Assembly: GCA_018697195.1 (NCBI GenBank)
Contig: JAGMWU010000041.1
Location: 424,754 to 488,753, forward strand
DNA length: 64,000 nt
Reading direction: 5' to 3'
Source of the DNA: Certhia americana
Lineage: Eukaryota; Chordata; Aves; Passeriformes; Certhiidae
In this document: positions 51,341 through 62,875 of the stretch, in pieces
How positions within the stretch are numbered: position 1 is the stretch's first letter
Layout of the letters: each line of letters begins with the position of its first letter
The notes under the pieces: model-generated
What the model was told of the DNA's origin: nothing
The model's database searches: none
Seen by the model: the letters and a program-made list of their open reading frames with translations, nothing else
Program-made: the position numbers and the translations under genes

Positions 51341-54300
51341 GCTTTTTTCCCCCCACAATAAAAAGCGAAGGAGTGCAAAGCATAAATTCTACTCTTGGGG
51401 TTATATTTAGTTGGGCAGCTGACATTTAGGAGAGCAGCCACTTCAAGCCCACTTTGCATTGGTTTCGCTCCATCTTTTTCACATCCTCGAGTGTCTGAAA
51501 TGGTGCTGGAAGCCACAGCATGGCAAATGAGCACAATTAGTGGGAGCGGGAGGTGATGTCCCAGTTAACCCCCACCATGCCAGCAGTGTTTTAGCCAGCT
51601 GCTCAGAAAGCAGCGGCTCGGCATAAAGCCACAGGGAATACCAGAGAGTATGAAGACCCTGCTGAGCCTTCCCGAAACTGGAATGTGCAAAGGCAGCAAC
51701 AGCAATGCAGCTACCTCTCGTCTACCTGGGCAAGGCACACCATCAATGCAAGTCTGCTAGCCTCTGGAGGAAGTTCAATGTGAGTTTAACCTGCTGTTCC
51801 ATGCAGTGAGCAGAGGCCCCCTTAGCCTGCTGTCCTGCCAAGCACTGCAGCCAGAAGCAACGGGTTCACAAGGTACAGATACCCCTTGTGATGGCTGGCA
51901 AGAGAAACCTGTCCTCAGAAGGAGCCTGCACTGAGTTGTGAACAGCTTACACACAGTTACAAAGCCCAAAAGACCACTGGGAGCAACAGGGGGGTACTGC
52001 AGCCACAGCGACTGCACTGGAGCTACCTTAAACATCTATAGCTAAAAACTACTTTCCGCTTGCAGCCCTCTTTTCAGACTGTAACAAGGGCTTGAGATCA
52101 GTGGCAAGAAGGGCTTATCATCTCTTTCTGTAAGCAATTTATGGCTTTTCAATTTCCTCAAGCAGGCCCTTCTTCAGCAGCAACAACCCATGCTGTTCTG
52201 TTCTCCTCTCCAGCTGTACCCAGCTGTAGCTTCACCAACTTCCAAAGGAAAATGGGAATGAATGATTGCAGCAACTCACAAGAACAACAGCAAAATATTT
52301 TCCCGGTCTCCACGACAACAGGCATATCAAAGAGACAAATCTCTCTGACTGCTTCTGCCCACGCTCTCCATCTCCCTGTGTCCTGCCAGTCTGTGTTCCC
52401 CACTGTCAGTGTGACATGTACCTGCAGCAGCAGAAGACCTCCTACCTTCCTGATAAAAATGACTGCCAACCTTGTATACACAGGAGCTGGTGTCCCTGCT
52501 GCCAGGACCCTGGGCAGCCCCAGGGAAATGCAGGAATTCCCATCCCTGGCTTTCCTCTTGCCAAAAATACTGCAATTTCCAACAAAGGAAGATTAAGGGT
52601 GTTAACCCTGCCCCCCTCAGCTGGCTCAACTCAAACCTTGTTCCCAGTACCCACATTCCAAGGGAGAGGCCTCCCTTCCTTGCTTCTGGGTGGCCACCCA
52701 ATGTCAGCAGCTCCCTGTGATAATTCATGACCAGGCGTGGCCAGCGGCAAGGGCTCAGCAGCGGGGCTGCTCAGACCCCATTATCCTTCTCTCCAGCCCA
52801 AGCTGGAAGGGCAGACAATAGACACACGGCCTCCAAGATGCACTCTGACCCCAATGCCTCAGACCACCAGGATGCTAAACAAGGGGCAGGACCCCTGTGG
52901 TCATGGGAATCTCTAGCCTGTGTTTAAAATTAGTACTGTTTGTTGGTGAGCTTGGCCAAAGCTGGCTCTAACTCTTCCAGGTGTACACCTCTCTGCAAGA
53001 TATTCTCACTCTGGGAACAGACAGGTAAGCACAAGGAGAGGAAGAGAGAATGCCTTAGAACAGCTTTTGGATGAGCAGCCACTGCCTGCGATTTTTTGTG
53101 TATAGCTTTAGTTTAGCTGGTAAACCAAAATTTGCTGCTGAGACTTTTCATACTATGAACAGGCAAATCTGTGCCTCGTTGAAGACAGCAGCTTAGGCCC
53201 AGGGCTCTGTTTCCTGTGTTCCACTTAAACACAGCAAAGTGCTTTCTGTTGGCTGGGAACAATTCACATGCTGCAGACAATAAATGCTGAGCAGCCAACT
53301 TTGACCAGCACACCTTGTACAGCTCCTCCTCCAAGAGGACTCAGAGGAGGTTATGTAACAACTGGTTTGGAAGGGCCAGTCTTCCAGGAAGATGGCAGTC
53401 CTGACTTTTCTATGACCAAGTAGATTTGTGCAAAGAAATGAGAACACCTCACAGACCAATCTGCCAAGTTATTTGTCTTTGCAGTGAGATATGTAACAGA
53501 TCCTGCTATATGCTGATGGACTTGAGAACAAACATAGTGCTATAAAGTAAAATCTATACCCAGATAGTGCAGCTGCTAGTTAGTGACTCCACTATGTGAT
53601 ACTTCATATCCACCAAGAGGACACTGAGCTGATCTGCCTTCCCTGGTTTCTGCTAAGCAGGTTGGCAAAGGAAAGGGTGGATCTACTAAGGTATTTCACA
53701 AAACCTTGAACTAAATTACAATCAAAAGCCAGAAGCCTGCCTCATTTTAGTAGTTAAATCATTTATTTCTATTACCCCCAATCCTGCCCTGAAGTCATTA
53801 CCAGCATGATCTTCTATTTGAAGTCTTGCAAATGCTCAAGAAATGGTGCTTGTGATTTGGCCATAACAAACCAGGCACTCAGCAGCTCTACACAGGCCAG
53901 AGTAAATGCAGATCCCAGTATGGGAAGATTAAATTATTATGGCTTTTGCAACAGGGGGCACAACTGTGAGTGGCCCCCTTCCTCTGCTGACCAGGCTATG
54001 CTCCTTCCTGCCGTGAGCACTCACTGTCATACCTAATATTGGCAGGCTTTGATAATAATAACATTGTCAGGATAATAGCAGGGACATTTCACTAGAAACT
54101 CCATATTCAAGAGCCAGCTGTGCACAGCCCCAGCTGCTTTTTCTAAGAAGATGCCTTCAAAGAGCAAAATTCAGCCTAGCTTCTGAGAAAAAATATATAT
54201 ATCCCTCTCTCCAAAAGTAAAAGAAAAGAAAGGAGGTTATTGGACAAAAAAGGGATGAAGACATTATTACACAAATTTAAATTTCCCAAAGTTCTCAAAG

Positions 54301-55073
54301 GCATTTTGGTCACTGCAAGCAAATAACATTGCAAACAGAGAAGCAGGCCTTAAATCAGAGGATAATTACCTTTGTGAGGTTTATTGATTGCTCTGATCAA
54401 GCTAGAAGAGTTTGGTAGATTTTCTTCCTCATCCACCTTCTTGCATGACATAACCATTCAACAGCTCAAACCACTCAAATAATGTGATTTCTGGCAAGAA
54501 CAGTACTATTGCTGAAGTCCAAAACCTCTCTGTTTCTTAGGGTTTTGGCAAACTTGCTCCTTTGTCTGCACAAAATAATGGTTTAACAAACAAAAAGGAG
54601 AACAAAAATGTCTGCTCCCTCTGCTCTTTGTCCTCTCTCCCTATTTCAGACTGTGTTACCCAGGCTATCCTGAGTTACCCAGGCTGAGGGCTTTAGAACT
54701 CTCATGAAAATGTCCCACAAGGTGAATATCATGTGCTGAGCCCTCAGGGTACTGGAAGCTCACCCTCTCCTGCACTGCAGGCACCCCAGCAGCCCACAGC
54801 CACTGAAGGACTGAGCTATGGCAGTCAGGCAGTCTTCACCTGTCTCTTTCATGATTTTTGTCCACCTTGGCCTCATTCTACACTTTAAATAGTTTTCTTT
54901 TGAAAGTCATCATTAAAGTCATCAGTTTCTCCAGTGCTTTACACACCTCTCCAAATACATTGAGACACAAAAAGTAGATACATGCTTCTAGATTCAGATT
55001 GACATTTGGTCAATGGACTGCACTGAGCTGTGCTGGTCTGTAAATTTCAGTCTCCAAAACCCTTTCCAGAAAA

Positions 55074-55096
55074 AGAGAAAGAGAGAGAGAGAGAAA
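55074..55096 (+). repeat. (GA)n microsatellite
   Basis: About eight GA units flanked by AAAGAGAAA-type purine sequence. Confidence 0.85.
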
Positions 55097-55246
55097 GGAT
55101 CAGAGTTAAAACCATTCAAACCACCTCAAGCAAAGCCAACCTTCAGACTCTCTCACCTGTGAAATTCTAACAGGTCTGTATATAGTCCTTTAGCATAACT
55201 CAACTCACAGAGTGCAAGTCATAGCCCAAAAGGCAGGTGATTTGGA

Positions 55247-55270
55247 GGGAGGGGGGTGGGGGGTGGGGGG
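55247..55270 (+). repeat. G-quadruplex-forming G tract
   Basis: G3-A-G6-T-G6-T-G6: four G runs separated by single bases, an ideal intramolecular G-quadruplex sequence with 1-nt loops. Confidence 0.85.
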
Positions 55271-55967
55271 AGAAATCCCACCATGTTTTACATCATGTGC
55301 CCTGAGCATGGTTTATATGTTTCTGGGCCCTTGCAGGACTCAGAAGCAGGTATTGGAGGCACAGAAACCTACCTGTGCTTCCCATAAACTGGGGATGTGT
55401 CTCTTCACTGGCTGGTGTCCTGTGGAGTTATTTATACAGCAAGGGTGACATGAGCATAAATTACCAAGCGGTGAAATGCCTTCCCCGACTCTCATCTGCA
55501 GTGCATTGCTGTGAGCAGGGACCAGCACAGAAGATGCAGCACAGAACAAAACCCCACAGGACTGAGTTGGAGCCTCAGGCCAGAATCACTGGAAAGAACA
55601 TTTCTTGGAGGTGGGAGGCTACTGAGCAAATAAAAATCTCTAAAAGAAATCAACAACAATGAGCAGAGATAGTAGCTAACTGCATATGCCTAGGAGACAT
55701 AAATACTAAAATAAGAATGGCAAGTCGTTCCCTTGCTCTGGCAGTACTGCCTTCTTCAGAGGGGTTTGAAAAGCAGATCACAGTGCTAATAATCCATCAT
55801 TTCCTCCCTTGGACCAATCCAAATAACGGTGTCCCACCACCACCTTCCTATCAGGAGACTAAAAGACAACAAAACATTTATTAAATGCTTTCAAGTACAC
55901 CCTATAATTCTAGCAGGGTAAAGACAGAAATAAATATATTGCGAACGAAATTTGTCTCAGCTGCCTC

Positions 55968-55983
55968 AAAAAAAAAAAAAAAA
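55968..55983 (+). repeat. Poly-A run of 16 nt
   Basis: Homopolymer following CTGCCTC, with no retroposon recognised upstream. Confidence 0.85.
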
Positions 55984-56709
55984 GAAGCCTCACTGTCCAA
56001 AAGCACCAACCCCAGGCCATGGGTTACCTGCACGCTCAGCTCTTTCTGCCTTTGGCATTCCCATGCCTTGGACTGCCAGTGTCCCACAGGAGGCCAAGGA
56101 AGGGGCTACTTCAACCTCCAGTACTGGGAATAGCACTCCCAGCTCAAGTCAAGAGAGTGGAAAGAGCCAGAAATCCCTGACAACTTTATTTCCTTCCCTC
56201 TCTCACCAGGCTCTGCTCCTGTGTTTCAGTTTGAATTCCTGCTGTGTCACTCACTTGCCCTTCAGGACTAACAAGTGGACATCAAGATGCCCTGCAGAAG
56301 GGAAGATATCAGCAGAGCATAAGGAAGAAATCCAAGGGATAGAAAGCAAGGAAAAAAACTTCGATGTTTTAGTCCAAAACATAGGAGTCCTTATACAGCA
56401 CATAGGTTTTGAGGAGTTTCCTCATTTTCTTCTGTGTCTTGGATAAGCAAGGGAGCAGGCATTTTGCTGGGAGCTGCTGAGTGTGGAAGGGCAACTTCAG
56501 GATTCCTGCCCACAGCCCAAGTGTGGCTGCTCTCTCCTTTGGGAGGGGCACTGTGGGACAGGCAGGAGAGGGGGAAGGAGGGAGGCTTTTCTTTACACTT
56601 GTGCTGTGCTGAATGTGGACCATCTGTGCCCCCAGCTGGAGTGCTGGAGATGGTCTGGCACTTGAACCACACCATATTTACAGATCTAAACACAAATGGC
56701 TACTGCCTG

Positions 56710-57160
56710 ATTGTTTCATGATTCATTAGTCAGACAAGCTCTCCTCTCCCGCCAGCACAGCTGTTACAGAGTAAACCTTTGTCACTTAATAGGCCTGATT
56801 ATTACTTTCCATCAAAGGTATTGATCTGTGTCATTTCTACTTAAGGGAAAAGGGGAGAAGCGAAAAGGGGACCAAAATGTGTCAGGAAAACAAGAAAGGG
56901 GGGAAAAAAATTCCGAACGAATGACATTTGTGTGGTGAGCAGGGGCAGCGGTCAATGCATTTCATCTCTCCTGGCTGTCCTGTATTCGTGTATTCATTTG
57001 CCACGGTGCCGAGGTTACTCGTGGAGATGAAACGTCTCACATGATGTGGCACTCCTTGCGCCGCACCAGACTGCTGCAGTCACACAATATGGCCATGCAT
57101 ATAATTGGTCGGCCAAAGACACAACGTGAATTAACAAACAGTACTTTTTAAAAAAATAGA
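56710..57160. promoter_or_regulatory. Possible conserved non-coding element pair
   Basis: Two AT-rich blocks around a purine-rich spacer. The first holds AATAGGCCTGATTATTAC and CATCAAAGGTATTGATC (a TCF/LEF-like CATCAAAGG). The second holds GAACGAATGACATTTGTG and GGCCATGCATATAATTGG (a POU-like ATGCATAT). CpGs are retained and no repeat is seen. Short open frames overlap but show no family. Confidence 0.33.
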
Positions 57161-58659
57161 AATCAATTAAGACAAGCAGCAGAAGGTAAAAATACAGGTT
57201 CATCTACAAATGGCACTGCAGAGATTGATGGCAGGACTTGGGTGAGCAGCCCCAGCGTTGAGGCCTCGGCCACCCCAGTCAGTGCTGCTCCCCCAATTTA
57301 CACCCGTGGAGAAGCTGGCCCTTTTTGTTCAGCACACGGGCTCGGGTGGGATGTGGCTGTTACATCATTGCCATGCAGTGTTTTACCACAGCTTGAGAGC
57401 TCCTCGTTGCTCTGCAGCCACCTGCCAAGCTGCCATTGCAGCAATCCAGGGTGATTGTGGATTCACTCGCTCTGCTGGCAGGAGGAGGTTTACATCAGCC
57501 AGACTGAGAATTTCATAGGTCCTCTGACTCCCAGAACTCATACCAGCAGCATTTTTGCTTCCGACTGCACCCAGCGTGCCAGCAACCGGAGAGGCAGTTC
57601 AGAGCCACACATGTGGCAGTGGGGAGCAACCAAGATCTCCAGCAAAGAGTTTCACTCTCCATATTCCTTGCATTTAGGGGATCAACTCTCCTGAAGCCAA
57701 TTCCCAAAGACATTGGCCATTCCTCTTTCCAACCAGGTGGAGGTATGGGACAGGAAAGGAGTACTGTGAAAATTGCTTGGCTTGCACCCACAGCAGCACA
57801 ACAGTGTCACAACTGGGATCACAGAGGAATAAAAGCAATAAATGTGTCTTCAGAGCCAAACATGACATACAAAACCAGTGTGAATGTTCTGAGTGCTGCA
57901 TCCAGATCTCTCTCCCAGTTTGGGAACAATTTCTGAGCCAACCCAAAATTACTGCTGCTCAGCTACCCCAGAACGTCTTCTTTCTGTGTGAAACTCACTT
58001 CCTTTGTTCTAAATCTCAATAGCTGTAGGACAGGGCAAGGAATCATCTTGTAAACCCTTTTGGAACAGAGAACTCCAAGACCCAAAAACATTCCTACACA
58101 GTACAGTAAGGACTTTTTCTCCCCCAGCACTTCTCAGGAACAGTCTAGAAGTACAAGGAGCTTGTCCTCAAATCTAAACCATGTTTTCCAAGCAAAGAAG
58201 TCAGCAGGATGTCACACAGGGAAGAAGACTCACTGAAGGTAAAGCACTGGTGAGAAAATGAAGGAGTGGGAATGCACATCATTGCTGTAGAGATCTGCTC
58301 AGAGGACATGGTTTCCCCTTAGTCAGACGGCCTTGGGGCCATACCTGCCTGTCTAGCTGAGGGTTGGAGAGGGCACTGACAGACACTGTCCCAGTGGGTC
58401 AGTGGACAGGGAAACCATCTACACTCTCAGGAAAGGAGGATACAGGCATGGGTGCAGCTCTGACATGGAACATTCTCTTCCCATCCAGCTTCCACCCAAA
58501 GCCCCGAAACAGACCAAAACATGCATGACTAAATCTGTACCCCTTGGGAAACCTGCTGTCTCCACCCCAGCATTTCCCCCCAGCCCACCCAGGTCCCATC
58601 ACACCTCATCACTCCTGCATCCTGAGGCCCCCACATTTTAGCCACACAGAAAGAGAACT

Positions 58660-58930
58660 CAGAAAGCTGCAGCACGTGACACCAAGCGAGAGTCGCGCCA
58701 CACACAATCCCTGGAAAGAGTAGCTTGGCAATCGTGCGTGAGCTGTGCTTCCCGCCAAGGGCCCGGCGCTGTGACGGTGCCAGGAAATCAGCCGTTCAGC
58801 CAGCAGGCACAGCAGCAGCCACGGACACAGAGGAGCAGAAGGGAGCCGTCAGACCCCGGAGACACGCTTGTTCTCTGCTCCTCCTGCGCTACAACAAGGA
58901 GCAGGGGGCTGGGAGGAGTGAGGAAGCAGT
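58660..58930. promoter_or_regulatory. Weak CpG-rich patch with promoter-type motifs
   Basis: Raised CpG density compared with its flanks, a CACGTG E-box (58673-58678) and an E2F-like CTTCCCGCC (58748-58756): the same motif pair as in the main CpG island. No splice donor or coding exon could be paired with it. It could be a minor promoter, an enhancer or an old GC-rich insertion. Confidence 0.3.
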
Positions 58931-59296
58931 GAGATGCTGGAAATGTTAGCTTAACCCATTTATCATTCCAACGCCTACAAAAAGAAAACTGCTTAGTCAG
59001 TGCTTAAAGAGAGAACCAAACCAACAGACTGAGATGATACCTTAGTGCTCAGCTAATGAGCAAAAACCTTCCCACTTAAGAGCTGCCTTGCCATGGCAAA
59101 GGTGCCCTTTAGTCTCTGAGGCATGCAGAAGGAAGCTGAGTAAAACCATCAGGAACAGGCTGTTGGGAATAATCCTGCATCAAACATGTCCTCATCATTG
59201 TCAATGCTTCATTTCTTTCCCTTGGAGACCATCTTCAGTTCTAGTTGGTGACAGGACCAGAGCAAGGAGACAGCAAGGGAGATGAAAGACGCAAGA

Positions 59297-59354
59297 AACC
59301 CAAAACCAAACAACCCAAAAAACATCAATCAACCAACCAATCAACCAACCAAAC
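59297..59354 (+). repeat. (CCAA)n / A-C-rich simple repeat
   Basis: ACCCAAAACC-type units lead into AATCAACCAACC repeats, clearest at 59325-59354. Confidence 0.85.
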
Positions 59355-60119
59355 TTCCAGTCAAGTAGCTTCTAAAGCCTTCGCCATCCAAAATCAGTCC
59401 TTTTCCAGGGACTTGCTGAGAGCAGAGGTTTATTACTCATTTTTCTTGCTGTCCTCACTGCTGCAAAGCAGGAGCAATCATATATGAGCCCTACATCACA
59501 CCTGCTGTCAGTGCAGCCCAGTGAGACCCTGCAGAAACCCTGCAGCATTACCAGCAACATCTCCTCAACTTCACTGCAAAACTCAGACAGCAACTTATTC
59601 CTGGAATACATCACAGACTACACACCAACAACCAGCATTATGGATCCTTCTTAAGCCAACAGGCACTGCTGGCTGGGGTCAATTTCCCACCAACTTCCAA
59701 CACTGAGGTTCTCCCTTCCCTGCTGTTCAAACAACCCCCTGGACATCCTTGGCAGGCACTGGGGCCTAAGGCCTGATGACATGACCTACCTGCCATAAGC
59801 ATGGCTCTGACTTCTCTGCAAAAGGCAGCAGCAACAGCTGGCCAAGTCCATCCCCAGATTTTCCGTATAAATATCTATGTTACTGCTGGTACAAATTGCA
59901 GCAGGGCTTTGTCAGGTTCCCTCTGTAAGGCTGGTAAAGTACTGACCCTCACAACTGAATTGTGTCATCAGCCCAGGACACCTTCCCTGGGAGGGCAGGG
60001 AGGAAAGGGAAAAAGAAAAAAGGGAAAGCTTCAGGTCAAACGATTGATTACAGCTCTGAGTTACAGGGGGCTATTGATTTTTCATTAAACACCATGTACT
60101 GCTGTAAAGCAGAAAAAAA

Positions 60120-60450
60120 GTAATTCATTGATCCGAGCTGTGGGCCATGTTCACTTATTGGCTTCCTGCCACTTCCCATTATTCCCAGTTCTAAATGTAT
60201 ACTGAGGTCAGTTCATTCTCATCATTGCCTCCTGTCACCAGAAATGTCTCTCAGTAACTATTAGTTTAATCACCCCTTTCTTACAATGATAATGAGTGAT
60301 AATATCCAGCATTATAGCAGATTCACGAATATTATTCGCTGTATTCTGGCTTGCATTCCACAATGCTCCAGTTAAGGGTCTGTCAGTGTCTCCATTACAA
60401 AGCCCCGAGGCCTTGAACTTTATAAATCACTCCTCAAAATGTACTGCTGG
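60120..60450. promoter_or_regulatory. Possible conserved non-coding element
   Basis: Non-repetitive AT-rich block with TTAGTTTAATCACCCC, ACAATGATAATGAGTGATAA and TTCACGAATATTATTCGCTG, the last including an imperfect palindrome around AATATT. No coding signal. Inferred from texture. Confidence 0.3.
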
Positions 60451-61334
60451 CAGAAGTAAAAAGCAGAGGATGTCTCGGTTCTGGAGAGAATATTGCTGGA
60501 ACCACACTCCGCAAAGTCTTTCTGGCCACAGTTTAGCTGCAGTGAATGAGAGCTGGAAAGGGGAGAAAAAAAGGGGGAGAAAGAAGAGGAACTTGGCCAG
60601 CTCAAGCAGCTTTTTCCAGTGGATTAAAATGCCATCATTTCACAAACAGGATGATCTCGCTGTTCCGTTGGACGGCGATTCAGAGACGGGCACGCTCCTC
60701 CTACAGCTGATACACAGGCAGCACTGCCATCCCGGCCTTGCTGAGAGTGACACTGGAAATGTGAGAATGTCTGCCCTGAAGCCTTTGCCTTGTGTTTGAG
60801 AACCTGCACTTCCAGAGTGCTGCCACTGTAGGGCCAAGGGCTAAAAACCGCAGAATTTAGTAGCACCTGCTCAGGTAAAACCTCGGTCTGGGAACAATGG
60901 CAGGTACAGCTTTAGTAAACAGTTTGTACCTGATTCCAACCCAGAGATTTAGGGGGAAACTGGTCAGATTTGGGATTTACACCCACACCTACCGGAAATC
61001 TTGCTGTTTAGAGTGACAAGCATTTCACAGAGATGTCACTGGAACTGGATGCCCTAAAAGCGACAGTAGGCTCTGAAGTGTTAATTTCAAAACTTTGCAC
61101 TGATGAAGATTTGCTGAGGTGAACAGTCATCAAGCAAGTGGAGAAAAAGTAGATACGGAAGGATCCAAAACTGTGCTATGCTGAGAGAAAAGAAATGAGC
61201 AAATAGAAGCTGCCTCCAGCAGCACAGAACCGGGGCTGAAAGATGTAACTGTGACCAAAAATAGTATTTTTATAAAAATGGACAGATCACACTTTTCTAA
61301 TATTTAACAATTTAAAATATCTTATTTGTCACTA

Positions 61335-61336
61335 AG

Positions 61337-61383
<47 letters not shown>

Positions 61384-61394
61384 NNNNNNNNNNA

Positions 61395-61438
<44 letters not shown>

Positions 61439-61456
61439 AAAAGAAAGAAAGAAAGA
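61335..61456 (+). repeat. (GAAA)n tetranucleotide array
   Basis: Near-perfect GAAA units run on both sides of a 10-N gap, with one extra A near 61440. The true length is unknown because the array spans the gap. Confidence 0.95.
61384..61393. other. Assembly gap (10 N)
   Basis: Ten N characters inside the GAAA array. The round number suggests a placeholder rather than a measured size. Confidence 0.99.
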
Positions 61457-62165
61457 GTAAAAAAGAACAAGAAGCACAAAGGACTATCAAGAGGCTATGC
61501 ATTTTAGACTACTGTAGGACTTCTTAGACTCTTTAATTTTGTCTTAGCTTTCTAGAATTGAAAGACTCATTACAGGAGAAAATAGAGAAACAAAACAGAT
61601 GAATGCCCGACCATAAGATAGCACTACACTAATTTGGCAGAATTACTCTCAGGTGGACCCTACTCCAGCACCCACACTCCACTGGCAGTGCCAATAATGA
61701 CTTTTCTCTGCCACCATTGAGGGATGCTCCAAGGAGTCCAGTCTCAAACTCTTACTAGGCTGGAAGAGCTTACAGACCATCAACCCCTGCACATGAGGAA
61801 TGTTACCACCAAACCTGCACATGTTGTTACAGGCAGGCCAGGTTTGCTCTCTGTTGCTAAAACTTCAGCTGTGTGCTTTTGTCACTTAGCCTGGAGGTGC
61901 CAGTGCCACCCTCCCCATCAGGGCTCCATCCCCACCACGGCCATCACCAACAGCCACTGCTGGCATGGACAAAACAGCCACAACAAGGGGAATCCACAGT
62001 GGCACCCGGCCCAAGGAAGCGGCTCTCGGGGACAGACTCCAAAGGAGCAGCCAGAGCAGGACTGAGGAGTGTCCTCTTGCCCACTCCAGGAGGAAAGGAC
62101 CCCTGGGAATGAACATTTACACCAGACACCTGAGGGAGTTCTCTGTTTCAGCAGGGGTCTCTGGG

Positions 62166-62180
62166 CCCCCCCCCCCACCC
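62166..62180 (+). repeat. Poly-C run (C11-A-C3)
   Basis: Eleven C residues, one A and three C residues, after GGG. Confidence 0.85.
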
Positions 62181-62744
62181 TGCTGGAAAGTGAGTCCCAG
62201 CTCCAGGCATGACAGCAATAACTCATTTGCTTCCCCACATTTTCTTGCATGAAATGGCTTTTCCAATGTGTTCCAATACACTGCCTCCCCCTGAAGCCAA
62301 CCTCCTGCCTAGGCTCTTCACAGTTTGTGGTGAAGTAGAGTATGAAGCCTGCTAATTTCTGCTTCTGAGTCCAGAGCCTGTTCGTGAGAGGTCAAGTGGG
62401 GCTTAGAAGGGCCATCTGGATAGAAAAGGAACAGCAAACTCCTACCAGGAACTTGCTTTTGTGCAATAGGGCTCTGCAGAGGGAGAGGCAAGGGTCCTAT
62501 GCACAAGGCAGAGGTGGTGCCCACTGTAAATGATTCCTAGTGAAGAAAAGAGCTAATGGGTGGGTTACAGGGTCTGGGAATAGGGTAGAGGATGATGGCA
62601 GGGACAGCAGTGATCAGCCTGAAGGCATCAGGTGCAGCCCAGAGGGAGCTTTCCATTCTCAGAGGATGCTGCAGGGATAAATAATATTTTTCTTACCAGG
62701 CACATGAACAAAAGAGCAGCATGTCCATGTCAGGTAGTTATATG

Positions 62745-62875
62745 GCTCCTATTATCAATAAGCACTTGGCAATCTCTGCTCTGTTTATCCTCACAACACC
62801 CTGACAAGGGAGGGAAAAACAGTCTTTGCAGATGGAGCAGGTTTGCCTGGATAGATCTTGAATGTGGCAGGGCAA
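62745..62875 (-). mobile_element. MIR-like SINE relic
   Basis: The plus strand reads CAATAAGCACTTGGCA, then ATCCTCACAACACCCT (62787-62802), then a GGGAGG and GCAGATGGAG. In order, these match the reverse complement of the MIR 3' half (GCGCTT ... ATCCTCACAACAACCCTA ... GAGGTAGG ... ACAGATGAG). The element is therefore on the minus strand, old and diverged. Its tRNA-like head is not recognisable. Confidence 0.55.

Larger units (their letters stand above)
40456..61334. other. Gene-poor stretch with scattered candidate regulatory blocks
   Basis: No coding exon is supported on either strand. Longer open frames (for example 40400-40993 and 55952-56446) have no recognisable domains, and the first overlaps the CR1 copy. 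The content is simple repeats plus several AT-rich, motif-bearing blocks listed separately as possible conserved non-coding elements. The texture suggests a regulatory gene desert. Confidence 0.5.
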
